This document shows positions 12,225-22,985 of a DNA stretch of 64,000 bases, in pieces. The stretch's first letter is position 1. Every line of letters starts with the position of its first letter. The notes beneath the pieces were generated by a model. It did no database searches. It saw only the letters and a program-made list of their open reading frames with translations, and was not told where the DNA came from. Both the position numbers and the translations under genes were made by a program. This DNA is from Aquatica leii (Eukaryota; Arthropoda; Insecta; Coleoptera; Lampyridae): contig CM069439.1 of the NCBI GenBank assembly GCA_035610365.1, forward strand, positions 1,674,001 to 1,738,000. Direction: 5' to 3'.

Positions 12225-14170
12225 AGATTCGAAAAAAAAGCTTGGCGACGAGCCTGTGGAGGTTATTTTACAGGTGTTCTCTCGTGAGTTCCTGTCGATC
12301 TAACCGTGCTCCAATGTTAAAGACGGCAACAAATACAATATATTAGAATACGATACTATTAAAGCTATTGTTTGTTCCTTGTTTCCTGACGACGATTTGA
12401 CAACGGTTAACCCTTTGCATGCCTAAATAATAACCCGCACTAATTTGCAAATAAGATCCCAACAAAACTGGACGACGATTTAACCACGGTGGTTAGTAAA
12501 ATCTCTAAAAACAAATTTTCCGGACCTGATGGAATACATTGTAATGTCTTACGTACTATCGTACAAGACTTCCTTTTTTCTACCAGCGTTGATTCGTTCA
12601 ACTCATGAATGAAATGTAAATATTTTCCTACCAGCTGGAAAGCCAACTTGCACCGTTCGATAACCTTGTTAGCACAACTCGGCAAACTCTTCGAACGAAT
12701 ACTTCTTAAAAAGATACATGACGACATTCTTCCGCAATTTATTTTTCATTTCAGTCTATAGGGTTTTGTGCCTGACAAAACGACGACTGACACCGCAGAA
12801 GCTCTCAATGTTAACATAGTACCTGCTGACGCTACGCTAGCTATTTAGCGAACAGATTGATAACGTATTTCTCAAGCGTTTGCCGTTCTGCATACGACTG
12901 ACAAAGGGGTATCCACAAGGCTCTGTTTCCAGGCTGACTTTATGGAATTCAGTTCTAAATGATTTGCCTAGCAAAGAACTTCTAACAGACTGCGACATTT
13001 TTGCATACGCCGACGACATCGCTGTCACGGTGTCCGCAATTTCTAAACGAGATTTAGAGGCAAAAAAAGTATATCGTTTTTGGCTCTACTTTAAAACGCG
13101 ATCTTTTATTGCGTCTCAACAACATTCCCGTTCGTAGGGTTTTCGAATTCAAGTACCTCGGACTTTTGCTAGACAACAAATTAAGTTTTGTAAAACATTG
13201 CGCATTCGTGGTTGACAAGTGCAAGAGCGTTTTGCATTTGTTCTTCAAATACTCAGGTTAACGTTACCCGGTTAACGTTATCCCGGATATCTTTACCTGG
13301 GTCAGAATGTCCCCCGTCTCCGGACGAAAAACACTCTAAACTTTTTATTTACATCGCGTTGTCATTTAAAACGCATTAGCGTTTTGGATGACGACAGTTT
13401 TCCGTCGTGTGGCGTTCCTGACACCGGATTCTCGCTTGTTGTGAATTCGATGATATTTGGGGTGACCTGTTAGCCACGATTGTTTTCCATCTCGATTTTC
13501 CTCAGGCTATCCTTAGACTGGTGCCTAATGTTATTGTATATAGACTTTTGAAAATAAGACCAGAGCCTTTACTACAAGTAGTTTCTTTAGTTTTTGCTAA
13601 CTTATGCGTGATATTTTAGTTTATTATTCAGCAACTAACGATGGCAAAGTAGGAGTTTAGTTCAGTTATATATCATTACATGTTTATTTAGTCATTTTAG
13701 TTTATTATATTTTAGTTGAAATAACAGTTTTGATTTTCGTTTTTAGCTGTCGCTGTTTGACTGCCTTTCTTTGTCTTCTCATCTCTATACTAATCCTTGG
13801 TATTAACTTTAGAAGCGAGGATAAGCTGTAAGGTAGGTGCCTCGCGGAACGACGTGCTTCCATAGCACGCATCTATAGTTAACCCATCCTACTGATCTTA
13901 CAAGACTACTTCTTCTAGTAAAATTTCCCAAACTTAACATGTGGCAAACTTGTACCAAGCAAGTTAGGATGGTTTGGTGGGTCTACATCCACCTCCTACT
14001 CCCAAATGACCTTCCACGAACTGCAAGCCTAACGCTGCGATTTTTGCGGTCTTTCGTTCGTGGACGGCGTCCTGTACCTCTTCTTCTTTGTGTTTGATTT
14101 TCCGGGAGCCATGCCTGAGAACAGCGTACCACAGCACTTCAGACTCTTATTTGTCCTAATTTTTTTTAAA
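12225..14170 (+). pseudogene. LINE reverse transcriptase (Jockey-like), copy B, decayed
   Basis: The ORF2 remnant reads through several frames. From 12465 it encodes DDLTTVVSKISKNKFSGPDGI, the start of a LINE RT domain with the conserved GPDGI. Near 12610 come FPTSWK and LGKLFERILLKKI, then GF.PDKTTTD. In another frame at 12880-13080 it encodes KGYPQGSV and FAYADDIAV; the catalytic YADD is at 13006-13017. A further shift gives FKYLGLLLDNKLSF near 13150. The 3' part from 13400 repeats the tail and 3' UTR of copy A. The enzyme would make cDNA directly at a nicked target site. At least three frame changes and several stops make it non-functional. The RT assignment is firm, the clade less so. Sequence beyond 14030 to about 14170 may be 3' UTR or flank. 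Confidence 0.8.
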
Positions 14171-14739
14171 TTGTAAACCAGCTTCTCCCAGATCTACTAT
14201 TCTTCCCCTATCAAACTCGTTCAGTTAACGTAAAGTTACGTGCTTTCTTGCCTAGGCATAACAAACAAATCAAAGAACCATTTAGAAAGGTACTGCACAA
14301 TGATTAATGAAAAGCTTACTGTAGCTAAGAACAGTCAATTGTCACATATAGTGTTTTAAAGGACATAATGTAAACACAAAAACCAATGTACTAATGTGGC
14401 TGACAAACTGATCGTGTTTTGTTTGAACCAAAAAAAAACTTATGTACAAAACATTATTGTTATAAACGAATTATTACTGATTGTTTTCATGCCACTTTGT
14501 ATGTGTAAAAACAAAAAACGCCGCAATTTTTCAACAGTTTATTTATATTGCTCTTATTTTATTAGCCTGATTTACTTTTTTAATAGTAAGCATACTTCAA
14601 AAACGGTAATTTATGCCGATCCAAAACTTTTTTTGTAAGTGTAAGTGTGATTTTTTGTTAGTATTGGTTTAATATAATAACATTGTTTTCATTTTTTTGG
14701 CGCTAAGTGACTGATGATCACAATGAAATATTTTTTTGA
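14171..14739. other. No gene recognised
   Basis: The sequence is AT-rich. An 80-codon frame at 14396-14638 shows no recognisable motif. Confidence 0.5.
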
Positions 14740-15060
14740 AAAATCGTTTATTGTATATACATGCCAAACGTAAAAATTAGTAAAAAATATGTTATAATAT
14801 TTACATTAAAATAGCAGTTTTGGAGATACTACAAATACGTTTCCTAAACCAGTTTTAGATGGTTTAGATTTTTTACTTTTAATTACTATAAACTGCAAAA
14901 AGTGTATAAAAACAAAATTTTCTTTATATAAACATTTTATAAAAAGAGTTTTAGTTCTTGATCTTTTAAAATATAAATCAAGACGAGTTTGCTTTAAGAG
15001 TATTTCTTTCTAAACTTAAAATACAAACTTGATATTCTTATATACAACTTTTTGAAATCA
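14740..15060 (+). repeat. Dispersed repeat R2, copy 2 (partner at 9085-9375)
   Basis: This is the better spaced copy of the noncoding repeat. The block GATCTTTTAAAATATAAATC at about 14959, followed by AAGACGAGTTTGCTTTAAGA, is the most recognisable part. The orientation is the same as copy 1, and there is no coding capacity. Confidence 0.65.
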
Positions 15061-15341
15061 CATAAATCTTTGACTGTTTTTAATTTGAATTGATTTTAAA
15101 ATGGAATTTGAGATAGAGTAAAAAATCGCGTATTAAATATTTCTATTTAAATTAAACCGATTAATTTTAAACATTTGAAATAATCAACTTGCAATTTAAA
15201 TAACAACTTCAAACACTACTAAGCATACAAATTTCCGTACTGTGAAAAACCAAAAGCAACAGTATTATACGTGTAATACATAAACTAATGTTGAAGTCTA
15301 CTTTCAAACATTTTCAGTTCGCTTAGTCCTTATCTGATAGC

Positions 15342-15359
15342 ATATATATATATATATAT
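15342..15359. repeat. (AT)n microsatellite
   Basis: Nine uninterrupted AT dinucleotides. A second, shorter TA run lies at 32381-32394. Confidence 0.9.
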
Positions 15360-15360
15360 C

Positions 15361-17924
15361 TCATACTTTCCATATTTACAAATTTAAGTATGATTCTAAG
15401 CGAAAAAGTGAAAATGCGTACTACTGTCTTTTACCAATAACAATAAGCTCCCCGATGTCAAATACTAATAGAAACAATCGAGTGGATTATTCATAGTAAG
15501 GAAAACTTTTACATTAAGTAAGTTTATAAAACTAAAAGATAAGTGAGTAATGAAATTACAGTTTTTTTAAAGAAATGGCGAAAAACCGTTTACTAAAAAG
15601 AAAAGTATAGCAGTTCAAAAGGTTAAGTGCGCGTGACAAAATAGTTGTCTTTCAGCCTGTTCTTAATACATTTTACAAGCTGAAGAGACCGCTTTTAAAT
15701 TATATCAACAAAGAAGAGCTTATGGTGTATTTTATTAATATGTTCTTACAGATGAATCTTCTAAACGGTTCATCCAAACTATTGCGGTTCTGTATCACGT
15801 AGCACTTAGAGTTTACTTAGTTTTAGGAAATGTCAACAACTTTGATCTTATTAGAGCTAAATCGTTTTGATAATAGAAATTGTTTAATATTGTTTTATGA
15901 GTAACAAAATATTTGATCGTTAAAATGTTCGTCTATAAAAATTCCGTGAAGTGTTTACTCATTGTACGCCCACAAATTGAAAATTTAATGTAGTTTCAGA
16001 GCGATAGGTTTTTCAGTCACACGTAGTTCCTAAAATATATACAAAACATTTACTATTAATAATTTAAGCATTTACAAAAATTGTGACCTTAAACATAACA
16101 AAATGACTTGACGTACACGACGATTAAATCAATAATTATTTATTCTCAATTTACGAGAAACAATATCTGGAGTTTTCTTATAAAAACGAAATCGAAATTA
16201 TCTAGTCTAAAATAAATGGCTCAAAATTACTCATTTCGGAAAGTATTTAAATGTAAATACCAAAACCCGATTTACTTTTACGGGTAAATGTTCTAAGCAT
16301 TGTCTGAAATAGATTTTGTCGATTAAATGTAACCTTATTTTTACAGTTAAGAAAAGGTTTTTTTGCTGTTGTGTTTTAAATATAATTAGACAATAACTGT
16401 TTGGCAAAAAAAAAAAATTAAATATATATTAATGTTTTAAAATGTATTTTTTATTAGCATTATTGGCACCCTTCCATGTGTTATGAATACGCCCGATGCT
16501 GCGCAACAATTATTATTTAAAAAGCGAGAAAATCGCGGATTGTTATTTAATTTTTATTCTATGCAAACATCTATTTGAAACGTTGCAGAATATTCCGTAA
16601 ATTCAAATAGAAGCAAATTAAAACAAAATCAATAATCAATTCAATTAGGAATTTGGTAAATTCCCCAAAACTAGATTTTGCATTTTAAATCCCTCGTATA
16701 TAATTATCAGGCGATAGTTAAAACGTATCTGTATCAGATTCTATTTTTTATTATTATATATTTTTCTTTGTGTGCAATATTTCACGTTTTATTACGAACG
16801 ATCTAATCAATCTGACAGCACTATGTTAATCTCGTTTGATGGTACATCTTAGTAATAATACTTTTATTAAAAATTATTAACGTGTTGATTATTTTCAAAA
16901 TTTATAAAAGTGTTTTCTAGCATGAACAGGTAACGTAGCTTATTATTACATTAAATTGGAGTGTTGCGCTTTAATACGCTTTATTTAAATTTACTTCGCT
17001 GTTTATAAATAAATTTTAAAAATGACTACTTCCGCTTTGCATTGTTTAAAGAAAGCAAATGCGGCACTATACACGCCCACAACAGTATTTTAAGTCAGAA
17101 ACAACACCACTAATAAATACGATGTTACACTGCAAGATAATTAGGAAACATATTAGAAAGTGTCATTCGTTAAAATAATTGCATTAATCCAGACATAATA
17201 CAGCGTGAATAATTTCATTAGTTTTATAAATGCACGCAAAAAACAAGTGTCTTTTATTATCGAAAAAGAAAATTTGAACAGCGCGGTGTATAAAGGATTT
17301 ATGGTCCTTTGTACGTAAACTAGTAATTTTTGTATGATCAAAGAAAGATGAGATCAAATTCGGCTGAATAGTCAAGCAGGACCTTCAAAGGATATATACT
17401 AACCTACATGCTGCCTATATCGATCGCTGTAGGGCGTGGTGTGGTACTGTGTGATTGCCCTATATATTCAAATCAATCAAATTTGAAAGATGGCCATTGA
17501 CTCTAACGGACACAATAAGTGCAACTCGAGAATAAAAATTTTGAATCCGAATTAAAATTCGAGATATCCGCTTCGACGCAAGATCAAAATATTCCGAACG
17601 CAAGTAAGTAGGTGTATTCGAAGTAACACGCGACTAGTAATTTTTAGTCAACTTTAGAAACTTTATATTTGTTGTTGTTAATAATAAATTACTTTGAAAA
17701 AATTTTAAAATACTAAAAACGTTAAAAAAATTAATTTATAAAAGCTTACCGGAACACACAACAGACTGATCCATAGTAAAGAATTTTTTTCTTATTATTT
17801 CTTTGAGAAGTTAAAGCACAGTCGATCTCCATAACTGAATCACTGACATTACAATAGACACAGTATTAGAATGTTACGAACATAGGCGATTTATTATTTA
17901 TTTGTACATTTTTAATTCAACAGC
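15361..17924. other. AT-rich sequence, no gene recognised
   Basis: No protein similarity is seen. A slightly GC-richer patch at 17395-17475 carries the phrase GTAGGGCGTGGTGTGGTACT but no pairing partner that I can find. Two overlapping minus-strand frames at 17153-17375 are short and featureless. Confidence 0.5.
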
Positions 17925-18480
17925 GAAGTGTCGTGTATTTTGAAGCCTCACCCCGCATTATATTTTGCGAGTTCGGCGGCTAACAAATTCGGTGGTGCGA
18001 CAACGAGCGTCTCGGCGCTCATTTCGCTGCGCCCCCGTCCGATTTTAGTAAGAAGTAGATCGGACGTCGTCGTTCTGCACTGCAGAATTAGAATTTATTT
18101 TTCGTTCTAACTACTCGCCCGTGCAAGTTAAACCAAACATCCGTTTTACGTCTTATACTGAGATGACACTATCTAGTAGCTTTTACTAAAAATAAATGTT
18201 TCGTGATCGCTTCGCCTTACAGCTGTAAAACAAACTACAGCAATATTTTTTCAGCTTCGGCTATTTACGATTGTTTCGTTAAAGGCGCATCTATTATTTC
18301 GCTTTACAATACTAAAAAACCCGATTTCAATTTAACGTTATTGAGCTTTACGGAAAAGCGTTTCCCTTTCGCTTTTAATGAACCAGCACGAATAAATAAG
18401 CTTATTAGATTTTTTTTTCGAAAAAGACGCATCTTACCAATGTTGCTGAAGCAGCATGATGACAACAAAAACTTTTAGTT
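17925..18480. other. GC-richer island of unknown nature, two open frames and hairpins
   Basis: This block is clearly richer in GC and CpG than its surroundings, most strongly at 17930-18080. On the plus strand it holds open frames of 60 codons (17928-18110) and 91 codons (18203-18478); the second is the longest frame in the neighbourhood. I recognise no domain in either. Two short hairpins can be drawn: GAGCG/CGCTC at 18005-18020 and GTCCGAT/ATCGGAC at 18037-18065. It could be part of an unrecognised repeat, a short exon or the head of a structured RNA-derived element; I cannot decide between these. Confidence 0.3.
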
Positions 18481-19335
18481 TTCGCACATGCACTTTTTAA
18501 TTAACAAAAAAATTATGACATTAACGCGATTTTAATCAATTACTTCGAAACGCTTCAAAGGTAACTAATCCGTCCCGCATTACGTATGCTCCCGATAGGT
18601 AAAGAAATGACCTCCTGCAATGAGCAAAGACTAAAATATAAATGGAAGGTTCCAACTAGGAATAGGGTATTATGTGCTAGTCGCTTGAAAACGCTCAGCT
18701 CTTTTCAGATTTCAGACGGCTTTTCACGCTGCTTTGTGTGTTGACTATCAATAATGCACTCGCTATTACTAAAAAGCATAAAATACATGAAAATATTGTA
18801 AGTTATTAACTATCTGCACATACTACATAGCTGCCTTCTAGTACCGGATTTTACGTACGAAAGGTACATTTACTTGCATACTTTATTATACTATATTATT
18901 AGCAACAAAATTTCTAAACGGAATCGATTCAGTCTAACTAGGGACGCTCATTTAGTTTTAAAACGCAATTTGCTATAAAAACAACAAACCATAAAAAAAT
19001 ATATAAAACAAGTACAAGAAGGAAAGTGTAGTAGTAGTCATGCGTAATTTACTTTCTTTGTAAAAGAATCAACTGTCGATGAAAACGGAACAATATTGTT
19101 TTTGTAATGTTACGCTAGAAAGAGATCGATCTAAGCCAATTTAAAAAAGGAAATTTATTTTTGATTTTATTTAATAATTTGGATAGGTAAAGGAATGGCA
19201 AAAAATAATAGTGGTTGCAACCATTTTTTAAAAGTAAATGATGTCAATGTTACAACCTAACTACGCATACATAAATTCCTAAAATTATGACAAATCAATC
19301 ATGCTGCTAAAGTTAAAGAAAAAAACTAAGCTTCT
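18481..19335. other. No gene recognised
   Basis: AT-rich sequence without open frames above 60 codons or recognisable motifs. Confidence 0.5.
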
Positions 19336-19690
19336 ATTAGTATTGTACTTGTAAGATGTTGTCATCTTGTTTCTTGCTTCTAATAGTTTTTAATTTTTTT
19401 CCATGCTTCCGTTGATCCATTATAGCCAATCATGCTGTTTATATCTCTACACATTTTTTCCCAGTATTCGTTCATCTCTTTGCTTCACTTGATGCCTGAG
19501 GGTAACGTATTGTTCTCGTTTTTCCTGTTCTTGGGGTTTTGTCGCTTAATCATTTTGTTGTTTAATACCAAATGCTTTGTTCGCTGCTTTTGTTATTTTT
19601 AGATGTTGATACATTTCTGTTGGGGTCAATCCATTGCTCACCAGTACTATATTTTGCAATCTATTTTGATATCTTCTATAACTTTTTGCT
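19336..19690 (-). mobile_element. LINE fragment: linker between endonuclease and RT
   Basis: Read on the minus strand, this piece encodes EYWEKMCRDINSMIGYNG followed by TEAWKKIK near 19400-19460, preceded by NQVKQR-like residues. This resembles the basic linker between the endonuclease and RT domains of LINEs. It lies just beyond the C-terminal end of the neighbouring minus-strand LINE, so it is out of order for a single element and is best read as a second, separate fragment of a related element. Confidence 0.5.
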
Positions 19691-22260
19691 ACTAGTAGAA
19701 ACATAAAGCGCCTCTGTCGCTAGTCCTGCGCATCCGAGGTTGCGTATGCTATTTAATTGATTATTTTCTTCCACTCCATTTTATTATTTGCCACTTTTTT
19801 TGGGTCTTCCTACTTTTCTTTTCCCAGTGGTGTTAAAGTCTAGTGCTTGTCCATTTCTGTTTTGTTATTGTTTCTTGTTTGTTAGATTTTCTGGCCAAAA
19901 TATTCTATATATTTTCCTCGAGCATTTGTTTATAAATACTTGTAGTTTTTGTGTATCGCCTTTGTTCTTCACTCATGTTTTTCTCCGTGCAAGATGATGG
20001 TTTTTACATTTGATCTGAACACTTTAATTTTTGTTTTCTTACTGACATTTGCAGTCTCCCAAACAATACAATATTTGTATGGTTCTTATGTATTTTTCAG
20101 GTATACTGTATTGTCTTAGGATTTTCTACATTTTTCCCGGTTTACAGAGTCAAATGCTTTAACAAAGTCTATACAGTTTATGTTTATATCTTCATCTTTT
20201 TCGACTATTTGGATAATTCGTACTGTGCGCATATTTGGTCTATACCCTACCTTTTTTATTCGTTCCAGGATCATTCTTGTCATGATTTTGACAGGTGTGC
20301 ATAGTAATGTTATTGGTTTTCGCATCTTGTTGAGTCTCCATTTTTGCGTAGTTTCACGATTATTCCCTTTTGCCAATCTCATGGAATTTGTTCTTCTGAC
20401 AATATCTTCTGGAGTAGTATGTGTATGATATCTGCTGATGTTATTTTAAGAGTCATTGCTTTTTTTATTTCTTCTTTCCTAAATTATATCAATCTTATAT
20501 CTGGGTTTCGGTTTTTGTCTTCGTTGTATAACACTTGTATGTTGGTTTGTGCTGTATACATTTCTGTAAAGTATTCCACCTATCTGTTCTTAATTTCTTT
20601 TTCTGTTGAACACATATGTATATATATGTATATGTCTCTTTTTTGTTATGTTTTGTATTATGTCGTACAATTTTTGTGTGTCAGTTTTTCTTGCCGCTTC
20701 TTCTAGATTTCGAGCCTACTGTTCCATGAATGATTTTTTGTTTTTCTTTACATTCTATTTGATTTCTTTGTTTTTCTCGCGGCATTGTTTTTTTAATATT
20801 TTTTCTATTGTTAGTATTAATTATTTTTAATTTTAGTATTTTTTTTTCATTTATTGTTTTGAGCGTAGTTTGTGATATCTATTGCTTGTTATTGTTTTTT
20901 TTACAGGCTTTACGTATGTGTTTACTGTTAGTGTGATAGCTCTTTTACAGTTCTGCTAGATTTTTTCTTTTTAGAATCTCTATTTTTCAAATTTTTTGGT
21001 TTACTTTCCTCTGAAATTGTTTGCATAGTTTTTCATTTGTTACTAGTTTTTTTACGTTGCATTTCTTATTTGTGTTCTTTTTGGTATAGTTTGCTTTAAG
21101 GTTTATTTTGATTTGTGCTTTTACAAAGTTATAGTCTGACCTTATATCTCTCCTTTCCTCATAGCTCTGACGTTTTTAATAGAGTTTTTTCATTCTTGTT
21201 CTATGATTATGTGGTCAATTTAATTTTTTTTTGTTCCTGAAGGTGAAGTCCAGGTAGTCTTATGGATGTCTTTATGGTTAAATAAATTCCTGACAATTAT
21301 TAATTCGTTTATGTTGCAAAATTCTATTAATTTTTGTCCGTTTTTGTTCAGTTGTTCCATGTTTTCCCATCACTTTTTTATTGTCTTTATTAAGTTTCCC
21401 CATTTTTGCGTTCCAGTCCTCTATCAGAATTTTTATGTCTTTTTTGTGTTTTTTACTTACTGTTTCTAGTACTGATTGGATCTGGTCGTAAAACTCGTCT
21501 TTTACTTTATCTTGTTACTTATTTGTGGGAGCATAGACGTTTATAATTATGATTTTTTGGAACCTTGCCTTATATCTGGTCCATATGATTTGTTCTGAGA
21601 ATTGTTCCGACTCTATTGGTGTTGTTGATGCTTCCGAACTTAGCATCAGTGTCATTTCCTTTATTTTTCCTTTTTCGCCATTACCTCTTGAACATATTAT
21701 TTTGTTTCCGCATTGTAGAGTAACGTATCTTTCGTATTTCCATTTCATTTTATTTATTCCTACGATTTTAATTTTTTTTTTGTTCATTTCTCTTGCTATT
21801 TGTTCTAGTTTACCTATCTCTGACAGTTCTCACGTTCCAGCAACCTATAAAAAATTTCATTCTTGTTTCTGTTTCTACCTTATTTAGGTTTATTTGTGTT
21901 TTTCTGTTTTTTTTTTTTTTTATTTTTATTTTTGTTATTGTCTTTTATTTTTATATTTTCTTTGCATGAGTTTTCTGTTTCTGTTATTGAATTATTTTTA
22001 GTCGTTTTTGGTCTAGTTAATTATTGTAACGTCTTATACGTAGTGTCCATTTGTTGTTTTGTAAACCCGGCAACCGACTTTATGTTCATGTTACTTTGGG
22101 TTTAATCTGGTTTAGTGTTTCTCGCTCCTGACTTGCTCTTTTACTGTTATTAGTCTTTCGTAATGCTCGACCTTCCGGCGATCTTTCTGTTAGTGTCCGC
22201 TTTCCAATATTTTTTGTTTCCTCATATTCTTGTCTTTTACCCGTTTAGCTTTTTACGGTT
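19691..22260 (-). pseudogene. LINE with AP endonuclease and RT, decayed, core of RT deleted
   Basis: Read from high to low coordinates. At about 21860-21780 the frame encodes GCWNVRTV and then KLEQ..., the start of an APE-type endonuclease; 21787-21515 continues with IKIVGINKMKWK and ends INVYAPTNK, the endonuclease core. Near 21220 come IDHIIIEQE and SDYNF, its C-terminal His/Asp region. Near 20560 a linker reads YFTEMYTAQTNI and NPDIRL. At 20382-20116 the RT part includes GYRPNMRT and CIDFVKAFDSVNRE, with the motif A Asp. Downstream the frame jumps straight to KVFRSNVKTIILHG near 20020 and the C-terminal tail to about 19700, so the catalytic (F/Y)ADD segment is missing. The endonuclease nicks the target and RT copies the RNA. 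Stops and the deletion make it dead. The clade is not determined. Confidence 0.8.
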
Positions 22261-22284
22261 TTTAGTAGTTTAGTTGCCAGGTAT

Positions 22285-22775
22285 TTAAATATTTGGAATT
22301 GATGCTACATCGAGATGGTACTTGTCTACAAGATATAGAAAAGAAAATAGCACGAGGAAAGCAAGCTACAAAAGTTCTTTATGGATGGATATGAAACAAC
22401 ACTCTTGCAAAAAAAACAATCTTACGTACTGAATATATATACGGAGCAAAGGCATGGCCAGTGACAATAACAATTTGAACCGGATCAAAGCAGAATGATC
22501 AATAACAAAAAAATTGTAAAATAGAGCACTACAATGGTACAGTCATGTCCAAAGAATGCAGGAACACAGGTGGTCAAAAAAATATTGGAATAGGAGTCCG
22601 CAGGGAAAAGGCAGAAAGAAAGGTCGGCTCTGCAATGAAAAAGATGTATAGGGAATGCGATGATAGATAGAGACCTCAGAGTAGGTGACTGGAAAGTAAG
22701 GTAGTTGTGAAGAACTAAAATCGCAAACTTATAATGGCAAAGTGCCGAAGAAGAAGCAGAAAGAGAAAAAAGATC
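22285..22775 (+). pseudogene. LINE 3' end, C-terminal tail of RT, opposite orientation
   Basis: The plus-strand frame encodes HRDGTCLQDIEKKIARGKQA, then LRTEYIYGAKAW near 22430, and in another frame VMSKECRNT/HVQRMQE-type residues near 22545, with a basic Gly/Arg-rich stretch and the end ECDDR...RPQ near 22660. This matches the usual C-terminal third of RTE-like and related LINE polyproteins (a D...C..EI..RIA.G block, a YGAE.W block, then a W.GH..RM block). Several stops are present. It lies head to head with the minus-strand LINE but has a different C-terminal tail, so the two are separate elements, not an inverted single copy. Confidence 0.7.
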
Positions 22776-22985
22776 TGAATTTCGAACTTGACAGATTGAG
22801 TTATAGTTAATGTACTACCAAGATTACATTTCTGATGTTTTCAATGTAATTCTTTTTTAGATTTTCTGAAAAATGAAAAGAGCAGAACAAAAATAATGTA
22901 TGTTTCTCTCGTCCAAAGTCTCATAGCATAACTGACTTTTAACGTCTGTTACACAAATTACTATTTTAGAATTTTAGAGGTTGAT
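22776..22985 (+). repeat. Dispersed repeat R1 copy (partner at 3525-3735)
   Basis: This segment directly follows the LINE 3' end and matches 3525-3735, with CTTGACAGATT, GTACTACCAA and TTACACAAATTACTATTTTA. Because one copy follows a LINE tail, the repeat may be a LINE 3' untranslated region; the other copy lies about 900 bases beyond the LINE remnant at 2040-2640, which weakly favours the same idea. Confidence 0.5.

Noticed and set aside
14705-14735. CTGATGA...GAAA near 14711, resembling a hammerhead core.
   Set aside because: Stem II would be only seven bases without pairing, and no stem III or cleavage-site match follows.
20344-22105. Several plus-strand frames of 67-120 codons rich in Phe, Ser and Cys.
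   Set aside because: They are antisense to the minus-strand endonuclease/RT LINE, whose A-rich coding strand leaves the other strand T-rich and nearly free of stops.
19336-22775. A single LINE with a twin-primed 5' inversion.
   Set aside because: The minus-strand element has its own C-terminal tail (KVFRSNVKTIILHG region), different from the plus-strand tail at 22285-22775, so two families are present.
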